Assembly: GCA_009692305.1 (NCBI GenBank)
Contig: SHZK01000002.1
Coordinates: forward strand, 62,001 to 126,000
DNA from: Gammaproteobacteria bacterium
GTDB lineage: Bacteria > Pseudomonadota > Gammaproteobacteria > Pseudomonadales > Pseudohongiellaceae
Direction of reading: 5' to 3'
DNA: 64,000 nucleotides
Every line of letters starts with the position of its first letter. Position 1 is the first letter of the stretch. A program made the translations under genes and the position numbers. Under the pieces are notes generated by a model, which saw only the letters and a list, made by a program, of their open reading frames with translations, was not told the DNA's origin and ran no database searches. Below are positions 45,062 to 54,790 of this stretch, in pieces.

Positions 45062-46423
45062 CTAGATCATTCCCAAATTCCACATGACCCACACTGCGGC
45101 AAATGAAGAGACGCCGCCAACCAAGGTGGCGCCGCCGTAGCAGAGCACAGCGTCAGCCGCACTCAACCGCGTCAGACTGGTGCATACCCAGAAATAACTG
45201 CTGTTCACGTATTTGATAATAACCGACCCACAGGCACCCGAGAGCATTGCCGCTTCCGGCGATAATCCCAGCGTACCCAGCATCGGCGCCACCAGAGAGG
45301 CCGCGGTGATTACACCCACGGTGGTGGAGCCGGTGATCATATTACCGATGATGCCAATCGCGAACGGCAACAGGATTGTGGGCAAACCATAATCAGTGAA
45401 TAGCATGGCAATATATTCCACCGCTGGCGTGCCGCGCAGAATCGCACTGAGCGAGCCACCGAGGCCGGTTACAACCAGAATCATCGCGGATGTGCGCAGC
45501 GCCGCTTCCACCCACTTGTCCTTGGCCTGCTCCCGCGCATCTTTACTCTTGATATTGCGATAGGCCAACCACACACCAATCGCCAGTGCGATTACCGGCC
45601 AGCCGAGATAGGAGAATATGTTGCGCAGGAGATTCCCTTCCGGCAACACCAGGCTAACTACACTCTGGGTGCCAATCAGCGCAATTGGAATCACGATCGG
45701 CATGTAAGAGCTCAAGGTGCCAGGTAGTTCCTGTTCCGGATTGTCGAGTGCCTGGCCATCGAACTCATCCGAGGGTGGTGTATTGATACGCGGACCCACG
45801 ACATAAACGCCCCAGATCCAACTGGCAATAGCTCCGAAGAAGCATGCGATGCTGCCAAACACTATGGTCTTGCCAATGTCGGCACCGACCAAAGCCGCAG
45901 CCGCGAGCGGGCCAGGCGTTGGCGGCACAATTGCATGGGTCAGCTGCAGGGCGCCGACCATACCGGTAGCCATGGTCGCTATGCTTACACCCATGGCCCT
46001 CGCGGCGGAATGCACCAGCGGATTCAGGATCACAAAAGCCACATCGGAAAAGATGGCAATACCGAGTACAAATCCGGTCATCGTCAACGCCAGTGGCATT
46101 CGATTCTCACCGATCAGGTTAACCATAGATCGTGTGATGACCTGAATGGCACCGGTGTGTTTCAGCGCCTCAGCGATGATCGAGCCCAGCACGATGACGA
46201 CTCCGATCGATCCCAGCGTATTGCCAAAACCAGTCTCGAAGGCGTCGATGAAATTATTCTGCTGGATGCCGGGCAGCACGCCGAACAACAAGATTGGTAT
46301 CAGCAGCGCGAAGAACACATGCCACTTCCATTTGGCAATCAGGAACAGGAGCAGGAAGATGACTGCGGCGAAGCCGAGCAGTGAGACGAGTGGACTGGTA
46401 GTGACTGCGGTAGCTGGATCCAT
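45062..46423 (-). CDS. GntP-family permease
   Basis: 453 residues and about 12-14 helices. The GntP features are HAIVPPTPGPLAAAALVGADIG (central conserved loop) and the terminal GSTTVGVITAASLVAPMLG … LSGACGSVIIKYVNSSYFWV. The family imports gluconate, D-glycerate, D-serine or related hydroxyacids with protons. The aminotransferase gene lies 59 bp upstream on the same strand, so the substrate could feed glyoxylate or hydroxypyruvate metabolism. The exact substrate is unknown. Confidence 0.9.
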   Translation of the reverse strand: MDPATAVTTSPLVSLLGFAAVIFLLLFLIAKWKWHVFFALLIPILLFGVLPGIQQNNFIDAFETGFGNTLGSIGVVIVLGSIIAEALKHTGAIQVITRSMVNLIGENRMPLALTMTGFVLGIAIFSDVAFVILNPLVHSAARAMGVSIATMATGMVGALQLTHAIVPPTPGPLAAAALVGADIGKTIVFGSIACFFGAIASWIWGVYVVGPRINTPPSDEFDGQALDNPEQELPGTLSSYMPIVIPIALIGTQSVVSLVLPEGNLLRNIFSYLGWPVIALAIGVWLAYRNIKSKDAREQAKDKWVEAALRTSAMILVVTGLGGSLSAILRGTPAVEYIAMLFTDYGLPTILLPFAIGIIGNMITGSTTVGVITAASLVAPMLGTLGLSPEAAMLSGACGSVIIKYVNSSYFWVCTSLTRLSAADAVLCYGGATLVGGVSSFAAVWVMWNLGMI

Positions 46424-46482
46424 GTAATTCTCTTCTTGTTATAGTTTTTTCTGTTGCTTGTTCGTCGGTCTGTCTTGCCGTA

Positions 46483-47661
46483 TTAATTGCTTGATAGAAA
46501 ATTCAGCGCGGCATTGATGCCACCGGGCTTATGCGGCACACCGGCAAGACGCAGCCCCATCTCGACTCCGCTTAGAGTTCCCGCGAGCATCAGCGCATTG
46601 AAGTCGCCGATATGCCCGATGCGGAACACGGTGCCCTTCACTTTTCCGAGCCCCATACCCAATGACATATTGTAGCGCTCCAGAATGATGCTGCGTAGAT
46701 TGTCCGCATCATGCCCTGCTGGCATGACTACCGCCGTCGTCGAGTTCGAATACTCCGCTGCGTTGATACACAGATTTTCCAGACCCCAGGCCGCCACTGC
46801 CCGTCGCGTGGCCTCCGCCAGTCGCGCATGGCGCCGGATGACATTATCTATGCCTTCCTCATGCAGCATCGACAAGGCTTCATCCAGGCCATATAACAAA
46901 TTGGTGCTGGGCGTGTACGGGAAGTAACCCTTCTTGTTGATCTCCAGCATTTCCTTCCAGCTAAAATACGAGTGCTGGAATCTTGAAGTCTTGCCGGCTG
47001 CCATTGCCTTCTCGCTGACCGCGTTAAAGCACAGACCCGGCGGCAACATCAGCCCCTTCTGGGAGGCGCTGATGGTCACATCCACACCCCAGTCATCGTG
47101 TCGCACTTCAGAGCAAGCCAGGGAAGACACGGCATCCACGAGTAATAGTGCCGGATGTCCGGCCGCATCCAGCGCCTTACGTATTGCCGGGATATTGCTG
47201 GTGGCACCGCTCGAAGTTTCCGTGTGCACGGCTAACACTGCTTTTATGGTGTGGCTCTTGTCTGCGCGCAGGCGTTCCTCGACTACAGATGGTACGATAC
47301 CGTGCCGCCAGTCTCCCGTTACCCAGTCCACATCGAGCCCCAACTTGACCGCCACGTTTTTCCACAGCGTCGCAAAATGGCCAGTTTCGAACGCGAGCAC
47401 CTTGTCTCCCGGAGACACAGTGTTAAGCAAGGAAGACTCCCAACCACCAGTACCGGAGGCAGGAAAAATAAAAATCGGTGATCTGGTATTGAATACCGGA
47501 ATCAATTGTTTCTGGATGCGGAAGGTCAGATCGGCAAAGCCTAGACCACGGTGATCGATAGTAGGCTGCGCGATAGCACGCAGAATTCTGTCCGGCACAT
47601 TGGACGGCCCTGGTATTTGCAGGAAGTGCCTGCCGGCTTGATATGGGGATGAGTCAGACAT
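46483..47661 (-). CDS. Class V aminotransferase (serine/alanine-glyoxylate type)
   Basis: 392 residues, a PLP enzyme of fold type I. IPGPSNVPDRILRAIAQPTIDHRG starts the family-typical N-terminus, FPASGTGGWESSLLNT binds the phosphate, LLLVDAVSSLACSEVRHDDWGVD holds the PLP-ring Asp and TISASQKGLMLPPGL the Schiff-base lysine. These strings match serine-glyoxylate and alanine-glyoxylate aminotransferases. It would convert glyoxylate to glycine, or serine to hydroxypyruvate. The start is ATG 47661 (MSDSSPYQAG) rather than the longer frame. It is linked with the GntP permease downstream. Confidence 0.87.
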   Translation of the reverse strand: MSDSSPYQAGRHFLQIPGPSNVPDRILRAIAQPTIDHRGLGFADLTFRIQKQLIPVFNTRSPIFIFPASGTGGWESSLLNTVSPGDKVLAFETGHFATLWKNVAVKLGLDVDWVTGDWRHGIVPSVVEERLRADKSHTIKAVLAVHTETSSGATSNIPAIRKALDAAGHPALLLVDAVSSLACSEVRHDDWGVDVTISASQKGLMLPPGLCFNAVSEKAMAAGKTSRFQHSYFSWKEMLEINKKGYFPYTPSTNLLYGLDEALSMLHEEGIDNVIRRHARLAEATRRAVAAWGLENLCINAAEYSNSTTAVVMPAGHDADNLRSIILERYNMSLGMGLGKVKGTVFRIGHIGDFNALMLAGTLSGVEMGLRLAGVPHKPGGINAALNFLSSN

Positions 47662-47719
47662 GAATAGCAATCGTTCCCTGTTGGAAGAAGTAATAAACTG
47701 AATGCAACTATAAAAAGAC

Positions 47720-49348
47720 CTAGCGCGTGATTAGTCCTACGAATTCAGACCAGGGTGTAATGTGGCCGTGAATCGGAATAATGGTTTCGACATCCAGACC
47801 GAGTCTCTGCACGTGACTGTACAGACTGTTGTTGGCCGGACTGCCTGCCACTGCCGGCCCGGCTTCAACCAGCGGTCCATCAAACAGGTCGGCTTCTATC
47901 AATATTTTCTCGGCGGGCAGATATGCAATCAGCATACCCTCCACATGAGCCAGTGGATGCACGTAAGATATTTCCAGCGTGCGCTGGTTATCGGTCAACA
48001 CATAATTCTCACGCACGGTCTCATATTGATAGCCCTCTGCCAGCTCGGTCGGTGGCCACAGGCTCAGCATGTCCGGGTCCAGTGTGCGCTGCGCATAGTT
48101 CAGCACGTCCCGCGTATAGAAGTCGTAGTTTTTCCAGTGGGTGATGATGGTGGCACCGATGTGCATATATGTGCGCAGGCCACCAATATGATCATGGTGT
48201 TGATGGGTATTGATCAGGAAACGAATCGGCTTGTCTGGCACCAGCTGCACAATTGCTTCGATCACGGCGAGATTGCGTGCCTCATTCAGCGGCGCCTCGA
48301 CCACGGCAACATAGTTCGCAAACTCAATGGCAACACTGTTGTGCGACCCGCCACCCAGCAACCAGACGCCGTCGGCGACGGCAGTAGTTGCAACCACGGT
48401 ATCCGCTTGCGTCGCCGCGCTGGCCTCGATTACCGCGGTCGGCACCGCTACCGGGTCAGGGCACACATTCGCCTGAATTTCGGCCAGCGAACCGCCGAAG
48501 GCATTGTGTCCCGCGTTAGTGCTCTGGGCCTGATAGTTGTCATCCCAGCCGGTGTGGGAATGCCACACCGAAGGAAAGCGAATGCCATCGCCGATGTCCA
48601 GATAACTGTCATTGGTGAATTCATGTTCGTAATTGGTATCGCCCAGCACGGGGTCCGGCACCCAGGTATGAATGCGCTGCAATAGATTCTGCGAATTGAT
48701 GGTGGCATCAACGCGAAATTTGCCCAGCACGTAAATCGACACGACAGTCATCTTCTCGGGATTCACGGTCGCTCCATCGCGACCCATCTCGCCAAGTTCC
48801 CAACGCCAGGTCGCGCGCGGATTCGCTCCTGGCAGCATCGCCGCCTTGAGAAAGCCATGGGGGTTAATCCATAAATCCAGTTGCCAGCGTTCGGCGTCAG
48901 CCGCCGCTGCCGCAACCGGCACTGCGTTCTCGCCATCGCGATGCCAGGCGTATGCACCATTTACCATGAATGCCTGCTGCAATTCCTGTTGCACCGGGGT
49001 GCCACCTTTCCAGCCGAGCCCGTATTTCCACGACGCGGGATTATTGCCTGGCGTGCGTTCGAATTGCTCGAGCATCGTGCCGGTTTGCCAGTTCATGACA
49101 CGCCGGTAATTTTGCAGCGGCTCGCCGCGCGGCCAATCCACTTCATAACCATGCAAACGCTGCTGCCCGACCTTGCCGCCGTACGCGCTGCCGGCGATGC
49201 TGACACATTGCAGTTGGTCCGTGCCGATAGCGGCACGTGCCGCCGCCAGCACTGGATAAGGATCAACGAAGCCTGGCGGTAATGACTGACCTGATGCACT
49301 ACTGCCACACAGCACTGCGAAGACGTAAAGCCAACATCTTCTATTCAT
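47720..49348 (-). CDS. Exported MBL-fold metallo-hydrolase
   Basis: 542 residues. Signal peptide WLYVFAVLCGSSASGQ. The first 310 residues are a beta-rich region without a recognised function. The C-terminal metallo-beta-lactamase domain follows, with LINTHQHHDHIGG (HxHxDH, about residue 390), HPLAHVEGMLIAYLP (third His), ILIEADLF (bridging Asp) and IPIHGHITPW (final His). It belongs to a periplasmic group often seen beside amidohydrolases; the substrate is unknown. The upstream amidohydrolase on the same strand is 91 bp away, so the two may be co-transcribed. Confidence 0.83.
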   Translation of the reverse strand: MNRRCWLYVFAVLCGSSASGQSLPPGFVDPYPVLAAARAAIGTDQLQCVSIAGSAYGGKVGQQRLHGYEVDWPRGEPLQNYRRVMNWQTGTMLEQFERTPGNNPASWKYGLGWKGGTPVQQELQQAFMVNGAYAWHRDGENAVPVAAAAADAERWQLDLWINPHGFLKAAMLPGANPRATWRWELGEMGRDGATVNPEKMTVVSIYVLGKFRVDATINSQNLLQRIHTWVPDPVLGDTNYEHEFTNDSYLDIGDGIRFPSVWHSHTGWDDNYQAQSTNAGHNAFGGSLAEIQANVCPDPVAVPTAVIEASAATQADTVVATTAVADGVWLLGGGSHNSVAIEFANYVAVVEAPLNEARNLAVIEAIVQLVPDKPIRFLINTHQHHDHIGGLRTYMHIGATIITHWKNYDFYTRDVLNYAQRTLDPDMLSLWPPTELAEGYQYETVRENYVLTDNQRTLEISYVHPLAHVEGMLIAYLPAEKILIEADLFDGPLVEAGPAVAGSPANNSLYSHVQRLGLDVETIIPIHGHITPWSEFVGLITR

Positions 49349-49397
49349 GGCGTCCCCACTCGTTTATTTTTCTGTCTTGATACTGCTGCTTATTTTT

Positions 49398-49430
49398 CTG
49401 CTCTAGTATTTTCTGCTCTGGTATTTTCTG
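49398..49430. repeat. 15-bp tandem repeat upstream of the MBL gene
   Basis: CTGCTCTAGTATTTT (49398-49412) and CTGCTCTGGTATTTT (49413-49427) are adjacent and differ at one base. They lie in the 91-bp gap between the amidohydrolase stop and the MBL-hydrolase start. The role is unknown. Confidence 0.5.
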
Positions 49431-49439
49431 CAAACCGAG

Positions 49440-50747
49440 CTACTCGGGCACCCTGTTGCCTGCGATCCAGACACTCTCGATGGACTTCGTATTCTCGATA
49501 TTATCCAGCGGGTTCGCACCCAATACGATCAAGTCGCCCCACTTGCCAGGCTCCAGCGTGCCCACGTCACCCGCATTCATGCAATCTGCTGCGACCCCAG
49601 TTGCCGCGCGAATCGCCTCCAGCGGAGACATGCCTGCATCCACCATCATATGCATTTCCATGTGTTCAAAATAACCCTGAAAACGCGCTGGTGGTCCGGT
49701 GTCTGTGCCCATGGCAATCCTGACACCGCCTTCGCGCAAGCGTTGGATGTTATCCATGGCGACAGTCAGTGCCACTTTGTAACCCTGTGCGGCAGCGCTG
49801 TTCTGCATGCGCGACTGGTATTCTGGCGTGGATAGTTCGGAGATGATTGCCGGCTCCACTTCTTTCAGAAAATACGGATCGGCAAAGAACCCGGGCACAC
49901 TCTCGTAGACGAAGGTGGATACCTCGCGCGTCAAGGTGGGGATATAACACACATTCTTCGCATTAATCAGATCGATGAATTCGCGGTCTACCGGCATATC
50001 ACGCACGCTATGGGCGATCAGATCGGCGCCGGCATTGAGGATATACTTTGCATCATCCAGATAAAATAAATGCACGGCAACCGGCAGGCGCCGAATATGT
50101 GCCTGGTCTACCAGAGCATCGAACAAGAGGCGTGGCATCTTCTCGGTGGCGCCGAGATTGTCATCGACGCGCACCTTGATGTAATTGGCGCCCATGTCGG
50201 CATTGCGATTTACTTCAGCGCGAATTGCCGCCTCGGTATCACCCAGCACCACACTGCCGGCGACGAAGATGCGGGCGCGATCAAGATCGGCATTGAACTG
50301 ACTATTGCGCAGCGCATAGCCCTGCTCTTCATCTCCTCCCAAACTGTATACGGTAGTCACTCCATAGCGGGCATAGAGACTCAATTGGCGCAGAAGATTC
50401 TCGGTGGTATAGGCGCCAGTGCCCAGACCCACAGTATTGCCAACATGCCCATGCGCGTTAACCAGGCCCGGCATGATGACCTTGCCACTGACATCAATTT
50501 GCTGCGCGTTGGCAGGAATCGTCACCGCACTGCGTGGACCAACGCTGCGAATGCGGCCATCGGTAATCACAATAACGGCATCTTGCAGCGGTGCCGACGC
50601 GGTGCCATCGATGATGGTGGCGCCGACGAATGCGATGCTGCCCGTATTGGCAGACAGGGAGCCTACAAAGGAAATGGTAAGAATGAACAGCAGCGCAAGG
50701 GGAGCGATTAACGGGATTTCTAGTGTAGTTTTAAATGGCAAAGTCAT
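49440..50747 (-). CDS. Exported amidohydrolase
   Basis: 435 residues from ATG 50747, fixed by a strong AGGAGG 7 bp upstream (50755-50760 on the complement). The signal helix LIAPLALLFILTISFVGSL precedes the composite beta-domain IAFVGATIIDGTASAPLQDAVIVITDGRI and the first metal motif VMPGLVNAHGHVGN (HxH type). Later come ADLIAHSVRD and IAMGTDTGPPARFQGYFEHMEM in outline, with the metal Asp in GTDTG, and the closing GKWGDLIVLGANPLDNIENTKSIESV. It hydrolyses an amide or imide bond of an unknown substrate in the periplasm. It is divergent from the YdiJ-type gene over 145 bp. Confidence 0.86.
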   Translation of the reverse strand: MTLPFKTTLEIPLIAPLALLFILTISFVGSLSANTGSIAFVGATIIDGTASAPLQDAVIVITDGRIRSVGPRSAVTIPANAQQIDVSGKVIMPGLVNAHGHVGNTVGLGTGAYTTENLLRQLSLYARYGVTTVYSLGGDEEQGYALRNSQFNADLDRARIFVAGSVVLGDTEAAIRAEVNRNADMGANYIKVRVDDNLGATEKMPRLLFDALVDQAHIRRLPVAVHLFYLDDAKYILNAGADLIAHSVRDMPVDREFIDLINAKNVCYIPTLTREVSTFVYESVPGFFADPYFLKEVEPAIISELSTPEYQSRMQNSAAAQGYKVALTVAMDNIQRLREGGVRIAMGTDTGPPARFQGYFEHMEMHMMVDAGMSPLEAIRAATGVAADCMNAGDVGTLEPGKWGDLIVLGANPLDNIENTKSIESVWIAGNRVPE

Positions 50748-50892
50748 AGCGTGCCCTCCTGCGAGCATTGGAGAGGATTCCCGGTTAAATTGCAATATGT
50801 CATGCTGCAAGCGCCATGACGTGGTCGCTGGCGGGATATGATATAAACACGATGTACCGTAGAGTAGTGAACTCAGGCAATGACAAATTATT

Positions 50893-53796
50893 ATGTCAAA
50901 CATAGATAGCAGTGCCCTGGCCGCACGACTGCGTCGCGAACTAGAAGGTGAAGTACTGTTCGATGACTTCAGTCGTGGTCGCTACAGCACCGACGCCTCG
51001 ATTTACCAGATCATGCCTATTGGCGTCACCATTCCCAAATCCGAACAGGATGTACAGACCGCGCTGCAGATTGCGGTTGAAGCCGGAGTGCCGGTATTAC
51101 CCCGGGGTGCCGGTACATCCCAGACCGGCCAGGCCATTGGCGCGGCGTTGATCATGGACACGACGCGGCATCTCAACAGGATACTGGACTTCGACGCCGC
51201 GCACCGCACCGTGTGCGTACAGCCCGGCATGGTGCTGGATCATCTCAACCAGTTCCTGAAACCCCACGGATTGTTTTTCCCGGTAGACGTGTCTACCGCC
51301 AACCGCGCGACCTTGGGCGGCATGGCTGGCAACAACAGCTGCGGCTCGCGTTCGATTCGCTACGGCAATATGGTGCACAACGTCCGCGCCATCGATGCCT
51401 TGTTAGCCGATGGGTCGCAGGTGCACCTGGGTGCATTACCGCAGCGACAAGTCACCCAGACACATTCTTCGCACACAGAACTGGTCAACAAGATGCTGGC
51501 TCTTGGCGCCAGAGAAGCGGACGAAATAGCCGAACGCTTTCCCAAACTGTTGCGCCGTGTCGGTGGCTACAACATCGATGTGCTCAGCACTTATAACCCT
51601 AACATGTCTCACTTGTTGGTCGGCTCGGAGGGTACGCTCGCCTTCTTCCAGCGCATTCACCTTGACCTGCAGCCGCTGCCGGCACACAAGACTCTTGGCG
51701 TGTGCCATTTCCCCACATTCTATGCCGCGATGGATGCCACTCAGCATATCGTCAAACTGAATCCCTCGGCAGTAGAACTGGTGGATCGCACGATGATCGA
51801 CCTGGCGCGCGACATTCCCATGTTTGCCGCCACCGTCAACCAGTTCGTGCAAGGCGAGCCGCAGGCGCTGCTGCTGGTGGAATTCGCCGGCGAGAATCAG
51901 GCTGAACAATTGCAGAGTCTGCGTCAGCTGGTTGAGTTGATGGGTTCCTTGGGATTTCCCGATGCGGTAGTGGAAGCGACCGAACCGAAATTCCAGCAGG
52001 CGATCTGGGAAGTGCGCAAGCAGGGATTGAATATTATGATGTCCATGAAGGGCGACGGTAAACCCGTGTCTTTCATCGAAGACTGCGCCGTAGAACTGAA
52101 AGATCTCGCCGAATACACACGCCGCCTCACCGACATTTTTCACAAGCACGGCACTACTGGCACGTTCTACGCCCATGCATCGGTGGGCTGTCTGCATGTG
52201 CGTCCGGTGTTGAATATGAAACAGGCTGCCGGTGCGCACAAGATGCGCGCGATAGTCGAAGAGACGCTGGAGATGGTGCGCGAGTACAAAGGCTCTCACT
52301 CCGGCGAACACGGTGATGGCCTCGCCCGCTCGGAATTTCACGAGGCGATGTTCGGCCGCCGCATGGTGGCGAATTTCGAGGAAGTGAAGGACAGCTTCGA
52401 CCCCGGCGGCACCTTTAACCCCGGCAAGATTGTTAGAGCCAGCAAGATGGATGACCGCAGTCTGTTTCGGTTTAAGCCGGATTACAAGATCGAGCCAATT
52501 GCCACGACCATGGACTGGTCGGCCTGGGGCAGCTTCAACCAGGCTGTGGAGATGTGCAATAACAACGGCGCCTGCCGTAAAGCCGATGTCGCCGTCATGT
52601 GTCCATCCTTTCGCGCAACTGGTGATGAACAACATTTAACTCGTGGTCGCGCGAACAGTCTGCGGTTGGCGGTGAGCGGACAACTGGGCAAGGACGCGCT
52701 CGTGTCCGCGGCCATGTACGCGACCATGGATCTGTGTGTTGGCTGCAAGGGCTGCAAGCGTGAGTGTCCCACCGGTGTGGACATGGCGAAGATGAAAATT
52801 GAATTTCTGCATCAGTACTACCAGAAACATAGCCTGCCCTTAAAGGACCGCCTCGTCGCCTACCTGCCACGCTATGCACACTGGGCCCGACATTGCTCGA
52901 TTCTGTTGAATCTGCGCGACCAGATACCCGGTTTTGCCAAACTTTCTGAATGGATTTTCGGATTCAGTAGTCGGCGGCCATTACCGAAGTGGCGACGCGA
53001 TCACTTTCAGGCGGATCGGGAGCTTGCCGTGACCTCGAGTGCTGCTGCCGGCGCCAGAGAAGTGGTGTTGTGGGCAGACACGTTCAACACTGCATTCGAA
53101 CCAGAGAACGCGCGTGCGGCACTGGCTGTGCTGCGAGCGGCTGGCTATAAAGTGATATGCCCGACCCCGCTTGATCGGGGCCGTCCACTGTGTTGCGGAC
53201 GCACCTTTCTCAGCAGCGGATTGGTAAATGAAGCCAGAGCCGAGGCGCGCCGCACCATTGCCGCGCTCAAGCTCTATGTCGAACGTAATGTCCCAATCAT
53301 CGGATTGGAACCCTCCTGCCTGTTAACCCTGCGCGACGAATTCCCATCGCTGTTGCCCGGGCCAGACACCGCAGCATTGGCGCTAGCCTCCTTTCTGCTG
53401 GAGGAATTTCTTGCCACAGAACACGCGCAGGGAAAACTAAAACTCGACTTGCAGCCATTACCGGTCAAACAGGCACTGTTACACGGTCATTGTCACCAGA
53501 AGACATTCGGCATGATGTCGTCCGTGCAAAAAGTATTGGCGCTGATCCCTGAGCTGGAAGTAAAAACGATCGAATCCAGTTGCTGCGGTATGGCTGGCGC
53601 ATTCGGCTACGAAGCCAAACATTTTGACATATCAATGCGCATGGGTGAATTGAACCTGTTGCCGGCAGTGAGAGGGGCGGCTGCAGATACTCTGATCATC
53701 GCCGATGGCACCAGTTGCCGGACACAGATACGGGATGGCGCGGCACGCAATGCATTGCATGTCGCGCGCGTGCTGGAGATGGCGCTGGCAGACTGA
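50893..53796 (+). CDS. FAD- and Fe-S-containing oxidoreductase (YdiJ-type 2-hydroxyacid dehydrogenase)
   Basis: 967 residues. The N-terminal FAD-binding domain has VLPRGAGTSQTGQAIG and NNSCGSRSIRYG, then the FAD-oxidase C domain. The middle holds two iron-sulfur motifs, CNNNGACRK…CPSFRATGDEQHLTRGRAN and DLCVGCKGCKRECPTGVDM. The C-terminal CCG domains carry RPLCCGRTFLSSGLV and SSCCGMAGAFGYE, which bind a further cluster. The architecture matches YdiJ (D-2-hydroxyglutarate/D-lactate dehydrogenase) and Dld2-like enzymes, which pass electrons from a D-2-hydroxyacid to the quinone pool. It faces the GntP/aminotransferase block, so a hydroxyacid imported there could be its substrate. Confidence 0.88.
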   Translation: MSNIDSSALAARLRRELEGEVLFDDFSRGRYSTDASIYQIMPIGVTIPKSEQDVQTALQIAVEAGVPVLPRGAGTSQTGQAIGAALIMDTTRHLNRILDFDAAHRTVCVQPGMVLDHLNQFLKPHGLFFPVDVSTANRATLGGMAGNNSCGSRSIRYGNMVHNVRAIDALLADGSQVHLGALPQRQVTQTHSSHTELVNKMLALGAREADEIAERFPKLLRRVGGYNIDVLSTYNPNMSHLLVGSEGTLAFFQRIHLDLQPLPAHKTLGVCHFPTFYAAMDATQHIVKLNPSAVELVDRTMIDLARDIPMFAATVNQFVQGEPQALLLVEFAGENQAEQLQSLRQLVELMGSLGFPDAVVEATEPKFQQAIWEVRKQGLNIMMSMKGDGKPVSFIEDCAVELKDLAEYTRRLTDIFHKHGTTGTFYAHASVGCLHVRPVLNMKQAAGAHKMRAIVEETLEMVREYKGSHSGEHGDGLARSEFHEAMFGRRMVANFEEVKDSFDPGGTFNPGKIVRASKMDDRSLFRFKPDYKIEPIATTMDWSAWGSFNQAVEMCNNNGACRKADVAVMCPSFRATGDEQHLTRGRANSLRLAVSGQLGKDALVSAAMYATMDLCVGCKGCKRECPTGVDMAKMKIEFLHQYYQKHSLPLKDRLVAYLPRYAHWARHCSILLNLRDQIPGFAKLSEWIFGFSSRRPLPKWRRDHFQADRELAVTSSAAAGAREVVLWADTFNTAFEPENARAALAVLRAAGYKVICPTPLDRGRPLCCGRTFLSSGLVNEARAEARRTIAALKLYVERNVPIIGLEPSCLLTLRDEFPSLLPGPDTAALALASFLLEEFLATEHAQGKLKLDLQPLPVKQALLHGHCHQKTFGMMSSVQKVLALIPELEVKTIESSCCGMAGAFGYEAKHFDISMRMGELNLLPAVRGAAADTLIIADGTSCRTQIRDGAARNALHVARVLEMALAD

Positions 53797-53805
53797 CAAC
53801 GGATT

Positions 53806-54138
53806 TCAGTCGGAGCTGGAACTGAAGAAACAGAGGCTGCCGCTGTTCACCACGCAGTCAACCAGATCCAGCAAAATGTGCACACACAAACCAATGCCTA
53901 ACACTCGAGTATTGGGTGGAAGCAGCAGCGCCACATAAAGAATTATTGGCAACAAGCTATGCAGGGGATGAAAGCCAATGCTGCAACGCGCGGGATCATA
54001 GATTGGATTCGCCAATAGATGATCCGCGTCGATGAGCAGCGCCAGCAACATGACGCCATATTGCCTTAGCCATTGCGGCCGGTAGCAGGCTCCAGCAATG
54101 AGCGCCGGAACCAGAAAATGCAGCGCGATGTGTAGCAT
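53806..54138 (-). CDS. DUF6122 small membrane protein
   Basis: 110 residues with three or four helices. MLHIALHFLVPALIAG, LLIDADHLLANPIYDPARCSIGFHPLH and LGIGLCVHILLDLVDC are the conserved blocks of DUF6122, whose DADH and HPLH motifs resemble those of YdjM-like metal-dependent membrane hydrolases. The function is unknown. It is convergent with the YdiJ-type gene; only 9 bp separate the stops. Confidence 0.78.
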   Translation of the reverse strand: MLHIALHFLVPALIAGACYRPQWLRQYGVMLLALLIDADHLLANPIYDPARCSIGFHPLHSLLPIILYVALLLPPNTRVLGIGLCVHILLDLVDCVVNSGSLCFFSSSSD

Positions 54139-54191
54139 CGGAAATTCCCTCTCCTGCCTCTATTGCGCGCTCTGCAATGCAACCACCAATC

Positions 54192-54635
54192 CTAGAAGCG
54201 CACTTCCAGATAGGAGATCGCGCCTTCTACTTCGCGGTACATATGTGGCGTGCCTTCAGGAATCAGAATCGCATCACCTACAGCCACGCGTTCGGCGACA
54301 CCGCCATCGATACCAGCGCGACCGCCATCCGTAGCTGGCACCAGCGTACCACCAGTAACCAGTGTGCCAGCCCCTTCCGTGATGTAATGCAGTTCGGTGC
54401 CTACTTCATGCACGATGGCGCCGGCAGCCTCGGTGCGGCGGATCACGTTGATGCGATAATCATCTTGCACCGTCACCGTGCCAACCGCCATGCCCGGACG
54501 CTCACCGGCAGTGCGCACCAAACCATCGGCGATAGCGGCAGCCTTCACATACAAGGCTGGTTGTGACGCAGACTGGGCGAATATCAAAGCGCCGCAACCG
54601 GTAACTATAATTCCTGCCAGAATCTTTTTTAACAT
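54192..54635 (-). CDS. Exported cupin-domain protein
   Basis: 147 residues. A signal helix (LAGIIVTGCGALIFAQS) precedes one cupin barrel: EVGTELHYITEGAGTLVTGG (motif 1, one His plus Glu) and VAVGDAILIPEGTPHMYREVEG (motif 2 with His). The metal set E…H…H is partly present. Its role is not predictable; small exported cupins are often isomerases or sugar-binding. ATG 54635 has AGAAGGATAGA upstream. Confidence 0.75.
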   Translation of the reverse strand: MLKKILAGIIVTGCGALIFAQSASQPALYVKAAAIADGLVRTAGERPGMAVGTVTVQDDYRINVIRRTEAAGAIVHEVGTELHYITEGAGTLVTGGTLVPATDGGRAGIDGGVAERVAVGDAILIPEGTPHMYREVEGAISYLEVRF

Positions 54636-54694
54636 TGATTCTATCCTTCTTGTTGTTTGAAAAACTGGTTGAGACTTGCTCTATAGCTTATAAC

Positions 54695-54728
54695 AAAAAG
54701 CCCACATCACTCTCTGGCGATGCGGTCT
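54695..54728 (-). terminator. Terminator hairpin after the serine hydrolase at 54791
   Basis: 54699-54708 pairs with 54719-54728 over 8 of 10 positions around a 10-nt loop. On the minus strand the stem is followed by five T (54695-54699 as A). It lies 63 bp past the stop of the serine hydrolase gene, which it probably ends. A plus-strand T run on the other side makes it potentially bidirectional. Confidence 0.55.
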
Positions 54729-54790
54729 TTTGTTGCGATCAATCTGATCTGCTTACATCAGTCTTTATCGATACGATTTATTGATACAAC

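Noticed and set aside
47762-48685. 307-codon open frame antisense to the MBL-hydrolase gene
   Set aside because: No start context or motif, and composition typical of an antisense shadow.
51436-52635. 399-codon open frame antisense to the YdiJ-type gene
   Set aside because: It is a shadow of a GC-rich coding region: His/Gln/Arg-rich, without recognisable motifs, and fully inside a gene with clear domains.
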